From Oceanobacillus sojae (GTDB taxonomy: Bacteria > Bacillota > Bacilli > Bacillales > Amphibacillaceae): 64,000 nucleotides of DNA. Every line of letters begins with the position of its first letter. The stretch's first letter is position 1. Of the stretch, positions 45,008 through 55,228 are shown piece after piece. Location: NCBI RefSeq assembly GCF_900162665.1, contig NZ_LT727812.1, forward strand, positions 415,570 to 479,569, in the 5' to 3' direction. Under the pieces are notes generated by a model. It made no database searches and had not been told where the DNA came from. It worked only from the letters and a program-made list of their open reading frames with translations. The translations under genes and the position numbers were made by a program.

Positions 45008-46822
45008 ATGTCAAATGCAAACAGACAATATCGGAAAAATGTTCCAGTCGAACAAACATGGGATTTAACAGATCTTTTTCCAGACAAAGAAAGCTGGGAA
45101 AAAGCATTACAGGAAGCCGTTCAGGGAGCGGAGCAAATAACGGCTTTTAAAGGTAAGCTTTCTGAGAGCGCACAGACTTTGTCCAAGGCTTTGAAAGCAA
45201 CAGAGGCTTATCAGCAGAAGGTTATTCACGTTGCTGTCTACGCTAACTTACTAATAAGCGCAGACGGAAGTGACCCTGCTAACCAGAGTGCAGCAGCTAA
45301 AAGCGGTGCCGCTCTTGCAGCAATCAGTTCGAAGCTTTCTTTCTTTGAAACAGAGCTCCTAAAGCTTACTTCATCTGACATAGAGCAGTTTATAAAAGAC
45401 GAACCTGTTCTCGAAACATACCGTAAATATTTATTTGATATTCTTGAAGAGAAAGATCATATACTCTCACCTGAATTAGAGGAAGCTCTTTCTGCATTGA
45501 GCGAGGTATTAGATGCTCCGCATAATATCTTTTCACGCAGCAAGCAGTCCGATATGCAATTTGAAGAAATTGTTGATGGTCAGGGAAATACACAGCCGAT
45601 GAGCGAACCATTATATGAAGAAAGCTATGAATATTCAGAGGATGCTGTGTTGAGAAGAAATGCCTATGAATCTTATGTAAATACATTTGAACAATATAAA
45701 AACACGTATGCAGCAACCTATCAGACCGAGGTTACAAAACAGGTACAGCTTTCTAAGTTAAGAAATTATGATTCTGTTACAGAGATGCTTCTAGCTCCGC
45801 AGCAGGTAACGACGGAGATGTACCATAATCAATTAGATGTTATTCAAGAAAAATTAGCGCCGCATATGCGGAAATACGCAAAGTTATTAAAAGAAAAGCT
45901 GGGCTTGGAAGAACTGCGGTTCTGTGATTTAAAAGCACCGCTGGATCCTTCTTTTAATCCGAGTACATCTTATGAAGATGCTTCGGAAACAATTTTAAGT
46001 GCATTAGATGTTATGGGACCGGAATATTTAGAAGGAATGAAAAAAGCATTATCAAACCGCTGGGTAGACCGCGCTCAAAATGTCGGCAAGGCTAATGGTG
46101 CTTTCTGTTCCAGTCCATATGGAGCACATCCATATATTCTCGTAACCTGGGCTGATAAGATGCGTAACGCCTTTATTTTAGCCCATGAGCTGGGACATGC
46201 AGGACATTTCTACTTAGCCGGTAAATATCAGAGTTTATTTAATACCCGTCCATCAACTTATTTTATCGAAGCTCCTTCCACATTAAATGAATTACTGCTT
46301 GCAGACCATTTAATGAAAACAAATAAAGACGATCCGCGGATGAAACGCTGGGTTATTACACAATTATTAGGAACATACTATCATAACTTTATTACGCATT
46401 TATTAGAAGGAGCATTCCAGCGTAGAGTTTATGATCTTGCTGAAGCAGGAACGCCGTTGACTGCCGATGTGCTATGCAGGGAAAAACGTGATGTATTAGA
46501 ATCCTTCTGGGGCGATACAGTCACATTTGATGAGGGCGCCGGGTTAACCTGGATGCGTCAGCAGCATTATTATATGGGCTTATATCCATATACTTACTCT
46601 GCAGGACTTACCGTTTCTACAACAATGGCTAAACGAATTCGGGAAGAAGGACAGCCGGCTGTTGAAGACTGGTTAAATGTCTTAAAATCAGGTGGTACAA
46701 AGAAACCGCTTGACCTGATTAAAGATGCGGGCATTGATATGTCCAATCCGGAAAATATTGAAATAGCTGTTAATTATGTCGGCTCTTTGATTGATGAATT
46801 AGTCGAAAGCTATTCCGAATAA
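45008..46822 (+). CDS. pepF: Oligoendopeptidase F
   Basis: A 604-residue cytoplasmic M3-family zinc peptidase that cleaves short peptides. The N-terminal VEQTWDLTDLFPDKESWE is typical. The zinc site is FILAHELGHAGHFY (HExxH at about residues 389-393), with the downstream glutamate in STLNELLLAD. A second ATG (45008) is taken as start because GGGGAGG ends seven bases before it, while the ATG at 45002 is too close. It is monocistronic and ends in a perfect terminator. Confidence 0.95.
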   Translation: MSNANRQYRKNVPVEQTWDLTDLFPDKESWEKALQEAVQGAEQITAFKGKLSESAQTLSKALKATEAYQQKVIHVAVYANLLISADGSDPANQSAAAKSGAALAAISSKLSFFETELLKLTSSDIEQFIKDEPVLETYRKYLFDILEEKDHILSPELEEALSALSEVLDAPHNIFSRSKQSDMQFEEIVDGQGNTQPMSEPLYEESYEYSEDAVLRRNAYESYVNTFEQYKNTYAATYQTEVTKQVQLSKLRNYDSVTEMLLAPQQVTTEMYHNQLDVIQEKLAPHMRKYAKLLKEKLGLEELRFCDLKAPLDPSFNPSTSYEDASETILSALDVMGPEYLEGMKKALSNRWVDRAQNVGKANGAFCSSPYGAHPYILVTWADKMRNAFILAHELGHAGHFYLAGKYQSLFNTRPSTYFIEAPSTLNELLLADHLMKTNKDDPRMKRWVITQLLGTYYHNFITHLLEGAFQRRVYDLAEAGTPLTADVLCREKRDVLESFWGDTVTFDEGAGLTWMRQQHYYMGLYPYTYSAGLTVSTTMAKRIREEGQPAVEDWLNVLKSGGTKKPLDLIKDAGIDMSNPENIEIAVNYVGSLIDELVESYSE

Positions 46823-46835
46823 ATTTCAACATGTC

Positions 46836-46869
46836 AAAACCAGGCTGGATCTAATGTCAGCCTGGTTTT
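46836..46869. terminator. Bidirectional terminator
   Basis: AAAACCAGGCTG (46836-46847) pairs perfectly with CAGCCTGGTTTT (46858-46869), followed by CTTG. It lies between pepF and the convergent acetyltransferase gene. Confidence 0.88.
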
Positions 46870-46921
46870 CTTGTAATTAAAATTATTATGCTGCTAAGCT
46901 AAAATGACTGAAGAGGATTTT

Positions 46922-47470
46922 TTAATCTCTTCTCTCCCATTCCTCTCCCAGCATGCCGTAGACTTCTCTGTCATGTAATATATCTCCAATCACTTCATCA
47001 GCCCGGATTGTCCCCTCGTGTTTAAACCGGAGTTTTTTAGGAATAGCTGCGCTTTTACTGTTCTTTACTGCTGTCTTTATTTCAATTTTATTTATTTCCA
47101 GTTCATTAAACGCGTAATCTGCCATTGCAGCACAGACGCTTGTCATAATCCCCTTCCCTGTGTAAGCCTCTCCAAGCCAATATCCAATTTCCGTTTTCTT
47201 TACCTTCCAATCAAAATATAAAAAACCAGCAGAACCGGCTAAGTTTCCCTTATACCAAATGCCCACCCAAAAACCTTCCCTATTCACAAAACGAAACAAT
47301 GACCTTTGAATAAAGTATTTTGAGTCTTCCAGCTTATTTGTTGCAGACGGAAAGGTTAGCCACTTACTTAAAAATTCTTTATTTGCTGTTACTAAATCGA
47401 ATAAGGTCTGTGCGTCATTTTCTTCCAGTAAAGAAAGCATAATGTCTGGATTAACTTGATTATGAAGCAT
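46922..47470 (-). CDS. GNAT family N-acetyltransferase (RimJ/RimL type)
   Basis: A 182-residue acetyltransferase. The acetyl-CoA site is recognisable at YWLGEAYTGKGIMTSVCAAM (about residues 98-117), followed by the RimJ/L-type NKIEIKTAVKNSKSAAIPKK block. The start at 47470 follows the purine-rich AAGGAGAGGAGGAGAAAG leader. RimL-like proteins in Bacillaceae acetylate ribosomal proteins, other proteins or small amines; the target cannot be assigned. It is monocistronic. Confidence 0.85.
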   Translation of the reverse strand: MLHNQVNPDIMLSLLEENDAQTLFDLVTANKEFLSKWLTFPSATNKLEDSKYFIQRSLFRFVNREGFWVGIWYKGNLAGSAGFLYFDWKVKKTEIGYWLGEAYTGKGIMTSVCAAMADYAFNELEINKIEIKTAVKNSKSAAIPKKLRFKHEGTIRADEVIGDILHDREVYGMLGEEWERRD

Positions 47471-47646
47471 TCTTTCTCCTCCTCTCCTTTTCGCGATACT
47501 ATTCAAAATTGAGGTTTTCTAATCCTGTCTATAAAGTTTCTTTTTTAAAGTATAAAACAAAACTTCACCCAATGGGGCTTTTTGTTCTTTTTCCGTCAAA
47601 CAGGAAGTACAATTACTATTCCTATTAAGTCCATTGCCCCATAATA

Positions 47647-47686
47647 AAAACAGCCATGAAATAATTTTCTATTTCACAGCTGTTTT
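47647..47686 (-). terminator. Terminator of the hem operon
   Basis: AAAACAGCCATGAAAT pairs with ATTTCACAGCTGTTTT (two mismatches), 11 bases after the hemY stop codon. Confidence 0.85.
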
Positions 47687-47697
47687 AAATCAATTGT

Positions 47698-49110
47698 TTA
47701 TTTATTTTCGGTTAATGCTTTAAGCGCTAATTCAGCACCTTTTTGCCCATGCTCAATACAATCCGGTAGCCCCGTTCCATCATAGGAGCTGCCAATTAAC
47801 GCCACGTTTGGAAGATGGCCGGCTACATAGGCTCTGACACGGCTGATAAGCTCTAAATGACCGGTGTGATACTGCGGGCGGGCCTCGATAAACCTAGTAA
47901 TCTCATAGAATAAAGGCCGCCCTTTGATTTTCATTACTTTATTTAAATCCTTCAACACAATATCAACTAGCGCCTCATCGGATTCGTTCACTATCTCCTG
48001 ATCATCAGGCTTACCGACATAACAGCGCAGTAAAGCTTTCCCGGCAGGTGCAGTTCCCTCCCATTTACGATGAGTCCAGGTGCATGCAGTAATTCGGTAA
48101 TTACTGTTTCTTGTTACCAAAAAGCCGGTTCCGTCTAAATCGCGTTTAATTTGTTTTTCATCAAATGCAAGTACAACATTGGCTGTTGATGTCGCAGGAA
48201 TATCAAATAATTCCTGTAATGGCGGATGCTTGCTTAGCATTCCCGGAACCTGCGTATGCGGCACGGCAACTAAAACAAAATCTGCTGCTAAAACATTTCC
48301 GGAATCTAAAAGAACATGATATCCCGCTTCTTTTTTCTCAATATGATTTACTCTATTTTCCCGGATGATTTCTACAGCATCCAATTGTGCTTCAAGTTCA
48401 TCAACCAATGTCTGCAAACCATTTGTAAAAGAGAAAAATTGGCCTTGAGCAGGCTTTCCTTTTTTATTTTTTTCAGGCTTTGGCATTGTCCTGGCAAGAC
48501 CTTTCATTACACTGCCGTAATCCTGCTCCATCTTCCCAAAGATAGGGTAAATTGCCTGAAGACTCATTTTATCAATATCACCAGAATGAATTCCAGAAAG
48601 CAAAGGATCAATTTGGTTATCCACAATTTGATTTCCAAAACGGCGCCGCATAAAATGCCCTAAGGATTCATCTTCTGTACTTTTATTCTTTGGTTTAATT
48701 AAATCCATCAAACCACGGATTTTACCTGACAATGTAAATGATTTTGAACGCATGAGCGGCCCGATTTGTTTTGGCACACCCATAAAAGCACCCTTTGGCA
48801 TTTTATGTAACTTATTTTTTATAAGCATAAAGGATTGACCTGTAGAATTATATCTCGTCTGATTAAGAATATCTAATTCTTTAACCAGCTCCATTGCAAT
48901 CGGTTTACGTGCTAAAAGAGAGTCTGGTCCCTTTTCAATTGTAAATCCATCCCGTTTTATCGTATGAATCCGGCCGCCCAGGCGGTTTGAACCTTCTACC
49001 AGAGTAATTTCGATTGGAAGCTTTGCTGATTGCACCTGTTTTTGAAGATGATAGGCGGCAGACAATCCTGTCACACCGCCTCCAACAATGACTACTCTTT
49101 TTTTATCCAT
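47698..49110 (-). CDS. hemY: Coproporphyrinogen III oxidase (HemY/CgoX)
   Basis: A 470-residue FAD enzyme of the HemG/HemY family. In Gram-positive bacteria it oxidises coproporphyrinogen III to coproporphyrin III in heme synthesis. The N-terminal dinucleotide fold VVIVGGGVTGLSAAYHL (residues 5-21), GSNRLGGRIHTIKRDGF, and the C-terminal LIGSSYDGTGLPDCIEHG are conserved. Its ATG overlaps the hemH stop codon (TGATG), so translation is coupled. It is the last gene of hemE-hemH-hemY. Confidence 0.95.
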   Translation of the reverse strand: MDKKRVVIVGGGVTGLSAAYHLQKQVQSAKLPIEITLVEGSNRLGGRIHTIKRDGFTIEKGPDSLLARKPIAMELVKELDILNQTRYNSTGQSFMLIKNKLHKMPKGAFMGVPKQIGPLMRSKSFTLSGKIRGLMDLIKPKNKSTEDESLGHFMRRRFGNQIVDNQIDPLLSGIHSGDIDKMSLQAIYPIFGKMEQDYGSVMKGLARTMPKPEKNKKGKPAQGQFFSFTNGLQTLVDELEAQLDAVEIIRENRVNHIEKKEAGYHVLLDSGNVLAADFVLVAVPHTQVPGMLSKHPPLQELFDIPATSTANVVLAFDEKQIKRDLDGTGFLVTRNSNYRITACTWTHRKWEGTAPAGKALLRCYVGKPDDQEIVNESDEALVDIVLKDLNKVMKIKGRPLFYEITRFIEARPQYHTGHLELISRVRAYVAGHLPNVALIGSSYDGTGLPDCIEHGQKGAELALKALTENK

Positions 49111-50045
49111 CAGGAAGCACGCTTAACTTTCTTTAATACCACATTTGCTAAGGTTTCAATAAATTCCGGACGGGCATTTGGCATTTCCGGACGATAGTAG
49201 CTTGCTCCAATCTCGTCACAGACCACTTTACATTCATGATCGTTATCATATAAAACTTCCAGGTGATCTGCTACAAATCCAACAGGTGTATAAACAAATG
49301 CTTTATATCCATCTTTGTTATACAATTCACGTGTTAAGTCCTGAACATCCGGTCCAAGCCATGGATCTGGTGTATTTCCTTCACTTTGCCAGCCAACTTC
49401 ATAATTCTTCACATCTGCTGCTTCAGCTACTAATTGTGCTGTTTCCTCTAGTTGCTGTTTATACGGGTCTCCATTTTGAAGAATTTTTTCCGGCAGACTA
49501 TGAGCAGAAACAATTAATATAGATTTTTCTTTTTCTTCTTCAGGCATTTCCGCAAAAGCTTTCTTGACGCCCTTTGCCCAGAAGTCAATAAACCCTGGTT
49601 CTGTATACCAATCCTGTACGGATTCAATTTTCATACCATGCTTTTCTGCTGTACTATTAGCCCGTTCGTTATATGATTTAACGCTGAATGTAGAGTAATG
49701 TGGTGCTAAAACAATAGAAACAGCTTCCTTTATTCCATCTTTCGCCATTTCTTCTACTGCATCCTCAATAAACGGTGCAATATGTTTTAATCCGATATAT
49801 GCTTTAAATTCATACTCGTTCTGTACTTCATTCAGCTTGCTTTCTAACGCATAAGTTTGTTCTTTTGTAATTTTAGCCAAAGGTGAAATGCCGCCGATTG
49901 CTTCATAACGGTCTTTTAAGTCCTGCAGCGCTTCAGGTTCAGGCTTTCTGCCATGACGAATATGTGTGTAATAAGGCTCAATATCTTCTTCTTTGTATGG
50001 AGTTCCGTATGCCATTACCAATAGTCCTAATTTTTTCTTTTCCAT
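49110..50045 (-). CDS. hemH: Coproporphyrin III ferrochelatase (HemH/CpfC)
   Basis: A 311-residue class I ferrochelatase that inserts iron into coproporphyrin III. The N-terminal LLVMAYGTP, the active-site histidine in [11 protein letters not shown] (about residue 183), and the glutamate region [16 protein letters not shown] followed by [11 protein letters not shown] are present. The ATG at 50045 is chosen because GAGGTG lies eight bases before it. It is the middle gene of the operon, about 110 bases after hemE. Confidence 0.95.
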   Translation of the reverse strand: MEKKKLGLLVMAYGTPYKEEDIEPYYTHIRHGRKPEPEALQDLKDRYEAIGGISPLAKITKEQTYALESKLNEVQNEYEFKAYIGLKHIAPFIEDAVEEMAKDGIKEAVSIVLAPHYSTFSVKSYNERANSTAEKHGMKIESVQDWYTEPGFIDFWAKGVKKAFAEMPEEEKEKSILIVSAHSLPEKILQNGDPYKQQLEETAQLVAEAADVKNYEVGWQSEGNTPDPWLGPDVQDLTRELYNKDGYKAFVYTPVGFVADHLEVLYDNDHECKVVCDEIGASYYRPEMPNARPEFIETLANVVLKKVKRAS

Positions 50046-50158
50046 TTTCAATACACCTCGTTACGTTTTGTTTAAGAGTAAAAATTTAACTTTTTATGAA
50101 TCTGATCTAAAGGCTAATAACTATTTAAAACCAGTTATAAGCATGCTTTGAACATTTC

Positions 50159-51196
50159 TTACTTTTGCTGTGAATAGTTGTGAATAAGATCTGTCAGCCG
50201 TTTTAATGTTTCCGGCTTAATATCAGGAGTAACACCATGACCAAGATTAAAGACATAACCTTCTGTGTTCATACCCTGGTCAAGAATTGCTTTCGTTCTT
50301 TTTTCAATTGTCTCCCAATCACTAAGTAAAATAGCAGGATCCAGATTTCCTTGTAATGCTTTTGTTACTCCTAAGCTTCTCGCTTCTTCTACAGAAGTAC
50401 GCCAATCCAGACCAATTACATCTACCGGCAAGTCATTCCACTCCAATAACAGATGACTTGCACCTACGCCAAAGGTAATCAGCGGGACATCATACTTTTT
50501 TAATGCTGAAAAAATATCTGTCATTACCGGTTTAATAAAATAACGGTAATCTTCCACGTTTAAAGCGCCGACCCAAGAATCAAAGATTTGAATAGCACTT
50601 GCACCAGCTTTAATTTGTGCTTCCACATAACGAATAATCATACTTGCTAACTTATCCATTAATGCAAACCAGGTTTTCGGCTCACGATACATTAATGCTT
50701 TTGTTTTCGTATAATTTTTAGAAGGGCCCCCTTCAATCATGTAGCTCGCTAATGTAAACGGCGCACCTGAAAAGCCGATTAACGGGACATCAAGCTGCTC
50801 CTCTGTCAATAAACGGATTGTATCAAGGACATATGGAACATCACTTGACGGATTAATCTCACCGAGTTTTTCTACATCCTGAATGGTGCGGATTGGCTTT
50901 TCAATAACCGGGCCAATTCCACTTTTGATCTCTACATCTACTCCAATAGCCGGAAGAGGCGTCATAATATCTTTATAAAGGATTGCCGCATCTACTCCGT
51001 AGTTTTCTACCGGAAGTCTTGTAACATAAGCACAAAGCTCTGGCTGATGTGTAATTTCAAAAAGAGAATACTTTTCTTTTAATGCCCGGTATTCTGGCTG
51101 AGATCTTCCAGCCTGACGCATAAACCAGGCTGGAGTGTAATCTGTTTTGTTTCCGCGATAAGCGTCTAAAATTGTTGTGTTTTTCACTTTTACCAT
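50159..51196 (-). CDS. hemE: Uroporphyrinogen decarboxylase
   Basis: A 345-residue cytosolic enzyme that removes four carboxyls from uroporphyrinogen III to give coproporphyrinogen III. The signature [16 protein letters not shown] (about residues 23-38) holds the substrate-binding arginines. The catalytic aspartate lies in [13 protein letters not shown] near 75, and GLDWRTS and [10 protein letters not shown] are near the C-terminus. It is the first gene of hemEHY, with pbpF upstream in the same direction and a degenerate repeat copy in between. Confidence 0.96.
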   Translation of the reverse strand: MVKVKNTTILDAYRGNKTDYTPAWFMRQAGRSQPEYRALKEKYSLFEITHQPELCAYVTRLPVENYGVDAAILYKDIMTPLPAIGVDVEIKSGIGPVIEKPIRTIQDVEKLGEINPSSDVPYVLDTIRLLTEEQLDVPLIGFSGAPFTLASYMIEGGPSKNYTKTKALMYREPKTWFALMDKLASMIIRYVEAQIKAGASAIQIFDSWVGALNVEDYRYFIKPVMTDIFSALKKYDVPLITFGVGASHLLLEWNDLPVDVIGLDWRTSVEEARSLGVTKALQGNLDPAILLSDWETIEKRTKAILDQGMNTEGYVFNLGHGVTPDIKPETLKRLTDLIHNYSQQK

Positions 51197-51328
51197 GCAA
51201 CGTTCATCCTTTTATATTCTTTTTCCATCTCTAACTATATCTATTTATCACGCTCATGTATAGGGAAGAGAATTGTTTGTCATTAAATTGTCTCATTTTA
51301 AAATCATTCTAAAGAAATATCTTTTATA

Positions 51329-51440
51329 ATGCGAGTTCAAAAAGGTACTAAATTTGAAGCAGGAAGATCAAGTCAACGTAAAAGGCAAGGCTATTACTTC
51401 GCCGCCCACCATTCAGTGCTTTTTGAACATCCTCTTATAG
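51329..51440. repeat. Diverged copy of repeat family 2
   Basis: The left part (GTTCAAAAAGGTACTAAATT, then GAAGCAGGAAGATCAAG) and the right end (CTTTTTGAACATCCTCTTAT) match the element at 31085-31245. The interior is shorter and different. It lies just after the pbpF stop, before hemE. Confidence 0.6.
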
Positions 51441-51444
51441 CGTA

Positions 51445-53646
51445 TTAGTAAAACGATACGGATTCAGAATGCGATCCTTCCATATTCGTAATCGGGTCAA
51501 ATGGAACAACGTAATAGTATTCATTACGGAACCAGATATCATCAATGATAAATTCTGTTTCCCCTTCTACTTCTCCCACCAGTTCATCTGGACCCTCTTC
51601 CTTCTTATAAATACGGTATACAATACGGTCATCTGCCGACCCGCTCCAGGTAAGCTTTCCTTTCACCAATGCCATTCCGCCAAAGGTATAGCTTGCATCT
51701 ACATTCTCAATAGCTGGTAAATCAATTGGATCCGGCAAAGGCTCGACATCCCCCGGCATTGAAAAGGAAGCTGTCAATGCTGAGCCGGTTTGGTTATCAA
51801 TATCTGTCAGTATTTTCTTAGTCAACGATGTAGGATAAGCACTCCCGCCTGTTAAATAATGTTTTTCGTCTGACTTATCATACCCCATCCACGCAGCTGT
51901 AACATAATCCGGTGTATATCCGACAAACCACGCATCCTTAGATGCCCCATCTACATAAGTATGTTGTGTTGTTCCTGTTTTACCTGCAAGCTCTTTGGCA
52001 TAATAGCCGGAGCTCGCTGTTCCCGTCCGGACATTTTCCTTGAGCATTTCTGTCATATCCCAGGCAACCTGTGGTGTAAATACTTCTTTGTTACCTGTTT
52101 CTGATTGATATATCACTTCTCCGTTACGGTCTTTTATCTCTGCAATAGCTGTTGCTTCAGACATGCTTCCATTATTGGCAAAAGCTTGATAACTTTGCGC
52201 CATTTGTAGTGGCGTAACACCTTTTTCCAAGCCTCCTAAAGCAATAGATGTCCCTTTATCCTTATCATCCAGCGGCAACTCCAATTTATTCAGATAAGAC
52301 TTAGCATAGTCTATGCCAATCTCATCGAGCAGCCAGACAGCAGAGGTATTTGTTGATTCTACAATAGCCTGATAAATTGTAATATTATTCTTATATTCTC
52401 CACTAACATTCCTGACATCATACTCCTCCATATATTGATCCGGGATAATCGTAAAAGGATTATATTTATCTTCCTTCATCAATGCCGGGCCATAAACAGC
52501 GACCGGTTTAAAGGTGGAGCCCGGCTGGCGCTGCACATTTACCCGGTTTAAATCACCCAGGGTGAAATTGCGTCCGCCGATAGCTGACACTATATGGCCG
52601 TTATCCTTATCCAGCATTACAAAAGAGCCTTCCGTCCCCTCTGTATTTCCAGGGAAAAAAGCATTCTCCTGAAAGTCTTGATAAGCAATCTGCTGAAAAT
52701 CATCATTCATATATACAGTAATTTCATATCCGCCGCTTTGTAAATCTGAAAAGCTTAAATTATGCTTTTCCGCAGCTTCTTTTATTGCTATATCAACATA
52801 GCTGTCAACCCAGGGATTTGTTCCCCTTTCTTCTTCTGACAGGTTTATCCCTAAGCCTTTTTCCTGCTCAAGTACTCTTGTTTCTTCATCTATAAACCCT
52901 GCCGATTCCATTGTCTGAAGGACGACATTTCTGCGCTCAGCTGCTTTTTCAGGATGATTCAAGGGAGAATATCCATTCGGTGCTTTCATCAAACCGGCAA
53001 GCAATGCTCCTTCAGAAATAGTTAAATCATCAACATCCTTAGAAAAGAAATATTGTGAAGCCTTTTGGATCCCGTATACTCCCTCTCCAAAATAAACCTG
53101 GTTTACGTATAATTCCAATATCTCATCCTTACTAAGTCTTCTCTCCAGGTAAAGAGAAGCCATTGATTCCTTTATTTTTCTGGTCCATGATTTATCATTT
53201 GTAAGAAAAAGATTTTTGGATAATTGCTGTGTAATTGTACTGCCGCCTTCTACTTTGCTTCTCGCTAATATGTCTCGATAGACAGCCCGTCCAATGGACT
53301 GCAAATCAATCCCCTGATGCTCATAAAAACGGCGGTCTTCCACAGCAACAAATGCTTGCAGCACATGATCCGGAATGTGGTCTACCGATACATATTCCCT
53401 GTTTTCGTTATATAGAGTTTTGACCACCTCTCCATCCTCTGTACGAACAGTGGTTGTCAAATCAAGCAGCAAATCATTCTCATCAGCGACCATTTTACCT
53501 CCTAAAATCAGCAGTCCATAACCGCTTAACAAGAACACGAAAACAGCAGTAATAGCAATACCCAGCCACTTTATTTTTTGTCGAAATACATTCTTTTGAT
53601 TTTTTCTTCTGTCTTTTCTTTTTTCATTTCTTCGTTCACTTCTCAT
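51445..53646 (-). CDS. pbpF: Class A penicillin-binding protein (PbpF-like)
   Basis: A 733-residue bifunctional peptidoglycan synthase. A basic cytoplasmic N-terminus and one transmembrane helix (about 25-50) are followed by the GT51 transglycosylase (AVEDRRFYEHQGID, GGSTITQQLSKNLFL, RKIKESMASLYLERRLSKDE). The transpeptidase follows, with SxxK in QPGSTFKPV, SxN in STNTSA and KTG in AGKTGTTQ. A C-terminal beta domain completes it. Start 53646 is preferred over an ATG six codons upstream because of GAGGTGAG. Position next to hemE and hmoB matches B. subtilis pbpF. Confidence 0.9.
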   Translation of the reverse strand: MRSERRNEKRKDRRKNQKNVFRQKIKWLGIAITAVFVFLLSGYGLLILGGKMVADENDLLLDLTTTVRTEDGEVVKTLYNENREYVSVDHIPDHVLQAFVAVEDRRFYEHQGIDLQSIGRAVYRDILARSKVEGGSTITQQLSKNLFLTNDKSWTRKIKESMASLYLERRLSKDEILELYVNQVYFGEGVYGIQKASQYFFSKDVDDLTISEGALLAGLMKAPNGYSPLNHPEKAAERRNVVLQTMESAGFIDEETRVLEQEKGLGINLSEEERGTNPWVDSYVDIAIKEAAEKHNLSFSDLQSGGYEITVYMNDDFQQIAYQDFQENAFFPGNTEGTEGSFVMLDKDNGHIVSAIGGRNFTLGDLNRVNVQRQPGSTFKPVAVYGPALMKEDKYNPFTIIPDQYMEEYDVRNVSGEYKNNITIYQAIVESTNTSAVWLLDEIGIDYAKSYLNKLELPLDDKDKGTSIALGGLEKGVTPLQMAQSYQAFANNGSMSEATAIAEIKDRNGEVIYQSETGNKEVFTPQVAWDMTEMLKENVRTGTASSGYYAKELAGKTGTTQHTYVDGASKDAWFVGYTPDYVTAAWMGYDKSDEKHYLTGGSAYPTSLTKKILTDIDNQTGSALTASFSMPGDVEPLPDPIDLPAIENVDASYTFGGMALVKGKLTWSGSADDRIVYRIYKKEEGPDELVGEVEGETEFIIDDIWFRNEYYYVVPFDPITNMEGSHSESVSFY

Positions 53647-53843
53647 AAGCTCACCTCGGTGCATATACGTTCCTATTATACGTTATTCTAACTTTTTGAT
53701 AAAGAATGGACATCTCTGAATTACATGAGTTGAACCAAGATTCGACATAAGACAGGTATTATTTTCAATATTATTTGTATTTGTGTACAATTTAATTATA
53801 AATACATATTCAAAATAGATTGTCAAAACAAGGAGGAATTTTT

Positions 53844-54341
53844 ATGAAAGCGTTTATGTCAAGAGGAACCATCAATTTTTTGGAAACATTGGAGAAAAAA
53901 AATACAGATATTGATTTTTACTTTATCTCCAGCAATGATGGCGGTATTGCCTATTATGAAAATAGCTCCAAAAATATTTTTTCAGCCGGTCAAGCCTTTG
54001 AAGTATTAAAAGCTGTCGGAGAATTATCCAAAGAAGGATATGTCGTTATGAACCATCTTCCTGTTTCCGAAGACAGCAGTTCAACCTTTGAATATCGCAT
54101 GAAGCAAAGTGACAGCGGCATTGAAAATATGGATGGGTTCCAGGCATGGCGCTTTTTACGTCAGGAAAAGACGAGCAAATACGTTGTTTTGACACAATGG
54201 AAATCCTTTGCCGACTTTGAGAACTGGAAAAACTCCGACCAATTTAAAAAAGCACATGATTCCCAAAAAGCAAAGCAGCCGAGCTACTTTATGGAACGGC
54301 CCTTTGTTATTACCGGTCATATGCATGAAAAAGAAGATTAA
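53844..54341 (+). CDS. hmoB: Heme-degrading monooxygenase HmoB
   Basis: A 165-residue member of the antibiotic-biosynthesis-monooxygenase fold, equivalent to B. subtilis HmoB (YhgC), which opens heme to release iron. The N-terminal MKAFMSRGTINFLETL, the ABM core (EDSSSTFEYRMKQ-like strand, then YVVLTQWKSFADFENWKNSD) and the length fit. AAGGAGGAA precedes the ATG at 53844. It is divergent from pbpF-hemEHY, placing heme breakdown opposite heme synthesis. Confidence 0.86.
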   Translation: MKAFMSRGTINFLETLEKKNTDIDFYFISSNDGGIAYYENSSKNIFSAGQAFEVLKAVGELSKEGYVVMNHLPVSEDSSSTFEYRMKQSDSGIENMDGFQAWRFLRQEKTSKYVVLTQWKSFADFENWKNSDQFKKAHDSQKAKQPSYFMERPFVITGHMHEKED

Positions 54342-54427
54342 ATTATCCCCTGAAGCATTAATAAACTTGAAAAAAAGCTGAGATAGCAGCAGGACTGTAT
54401 GCATGATTCTTCACTTTTATAATTCAA

Positions 54428-54483
54428 CTTATAGATTAAGAAAAGGTTATCCCTCGTTGGATAACCTTTTCTTAATCTATAAG
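54428..54483. terminator. 25-bp perfect inverted repeat, terminator-like
   Basis: The arms 54428-54452 and 54459-54483 are perfectly complementary around a six-base loop (CTCGTT). The core AAAAGGTTATCC/GGATAACCTTTT resembles a terminator for hmoB on the plus strand or liaR on the minus strand. The stem is much longer than others in this window. Confidence 0.75.
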
Positions 54484-54514
54484 CGATTTTCTCGATCTAT
54501 AAGTGATTTTCTCG
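54475..54514. repeat. Tandem 20-bp direct repeat
   Basis: ATCTATAAGCGATTTTCTCG (54475-54494) is followed directly by the same unit with one change (54495-54514). The first unit overlaps the right arm of the inverted repeat. Confidence 0.8.
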
Positions 54515-54569
54515 GCAAAAGCTAGATGAAGAGCACGTCCCTCGGAAAGTAAGTCTTCCATCAAACAGA

Positions 54570-55211
54570 TCAATCCCCTGTTGCTTTAAACAATTGATTC
54601 CGGTGCACATAAACAGCAGCCTGCGTTCTGTCATTCACTTCCAGTTTACTTAAAATATTGCTCACATGGGTTTTGACCGTTTTTATACCAATATAAAGTT
54701 TTTCACTGATTTCCTGGTTTGTCATGCCGTCTCCAATACATAAGAGCACCTCTAATTCCCGTTCCGTAAGGTCTTCATGAGGTTTTTTAACCGTAGAACG
54801 AAAACGGCTCATCATCTTTTGGGCAACTTTTGGTTCAATCACATTTTCATCCTTGGCAGCTTTACGCACTGCATCAGCAATTTCCTGCGCGTTTGATGTT
54901 TTTAATAAATAACTGAACGCTCCTGCCTCTAATGCAGGGATAACCTGTTCATTATCATAATAGGATGTCAGGATAATGACTTTACATACAGGATAAGCGG
55001 ACATTATTTTCTTTGTCGCTTCTATCCCATTTCCGTTCTCCATTATCAGGTCCATCAGAACCACTTCCGGCTGCTTCTTTAATACGAGTTCAGCACCATC
55101 AAATCCACTGTCAGCCTGCCCGACAACCTCCATATCATCTTCTGTCTGCAGAAAAGATATGATTCCTTTCCGCACTATATCATGATCATCAATGACTACA
55201 ATACGAATCAT
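54570..55211 (-). CDS. liaR: LiaR/VraR response regulator
   Basis: A 213-residue NarL/FixJ-type regulator for cell-envelope stress. The receiver domain holds the phosphorylation aspartate in VVLMDLIMENG (about residue 54) and the LTSYYDNEQVI switch region. The C-terminal LuxR-type helix-turn-helix is DLTERELEVLLCIGDGMTNQ, then VKTHVSNILSKL. It is the last gene of liaF-liaS-liaR, 17 bases after liaS. Its usual targets, liaI and liaH, are not in this window. Confidence 0.92.
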   Translation of the reverse strand: MIRIVVIDDHDIVRKGIISFLQTEDDMEVVGQADSGFDGAELVLKKQPEVVLMDLIMENGNGIEATKKIMSAYPVCKVIILTSYYDNEQVIPALEAGAFSYLLKTSNAQEIADAVRKAAKDENVIEPKVAQKMMSRFRSTVKKPHEDLTERELEVLLCIGDGMTNQEISEKLYIGIKTVKTHVSNILSKLEVNDRTQAAVYVHRNQLFKATGD

Positions 55212-55228
55212 AAAATATTCTCCCCTTT

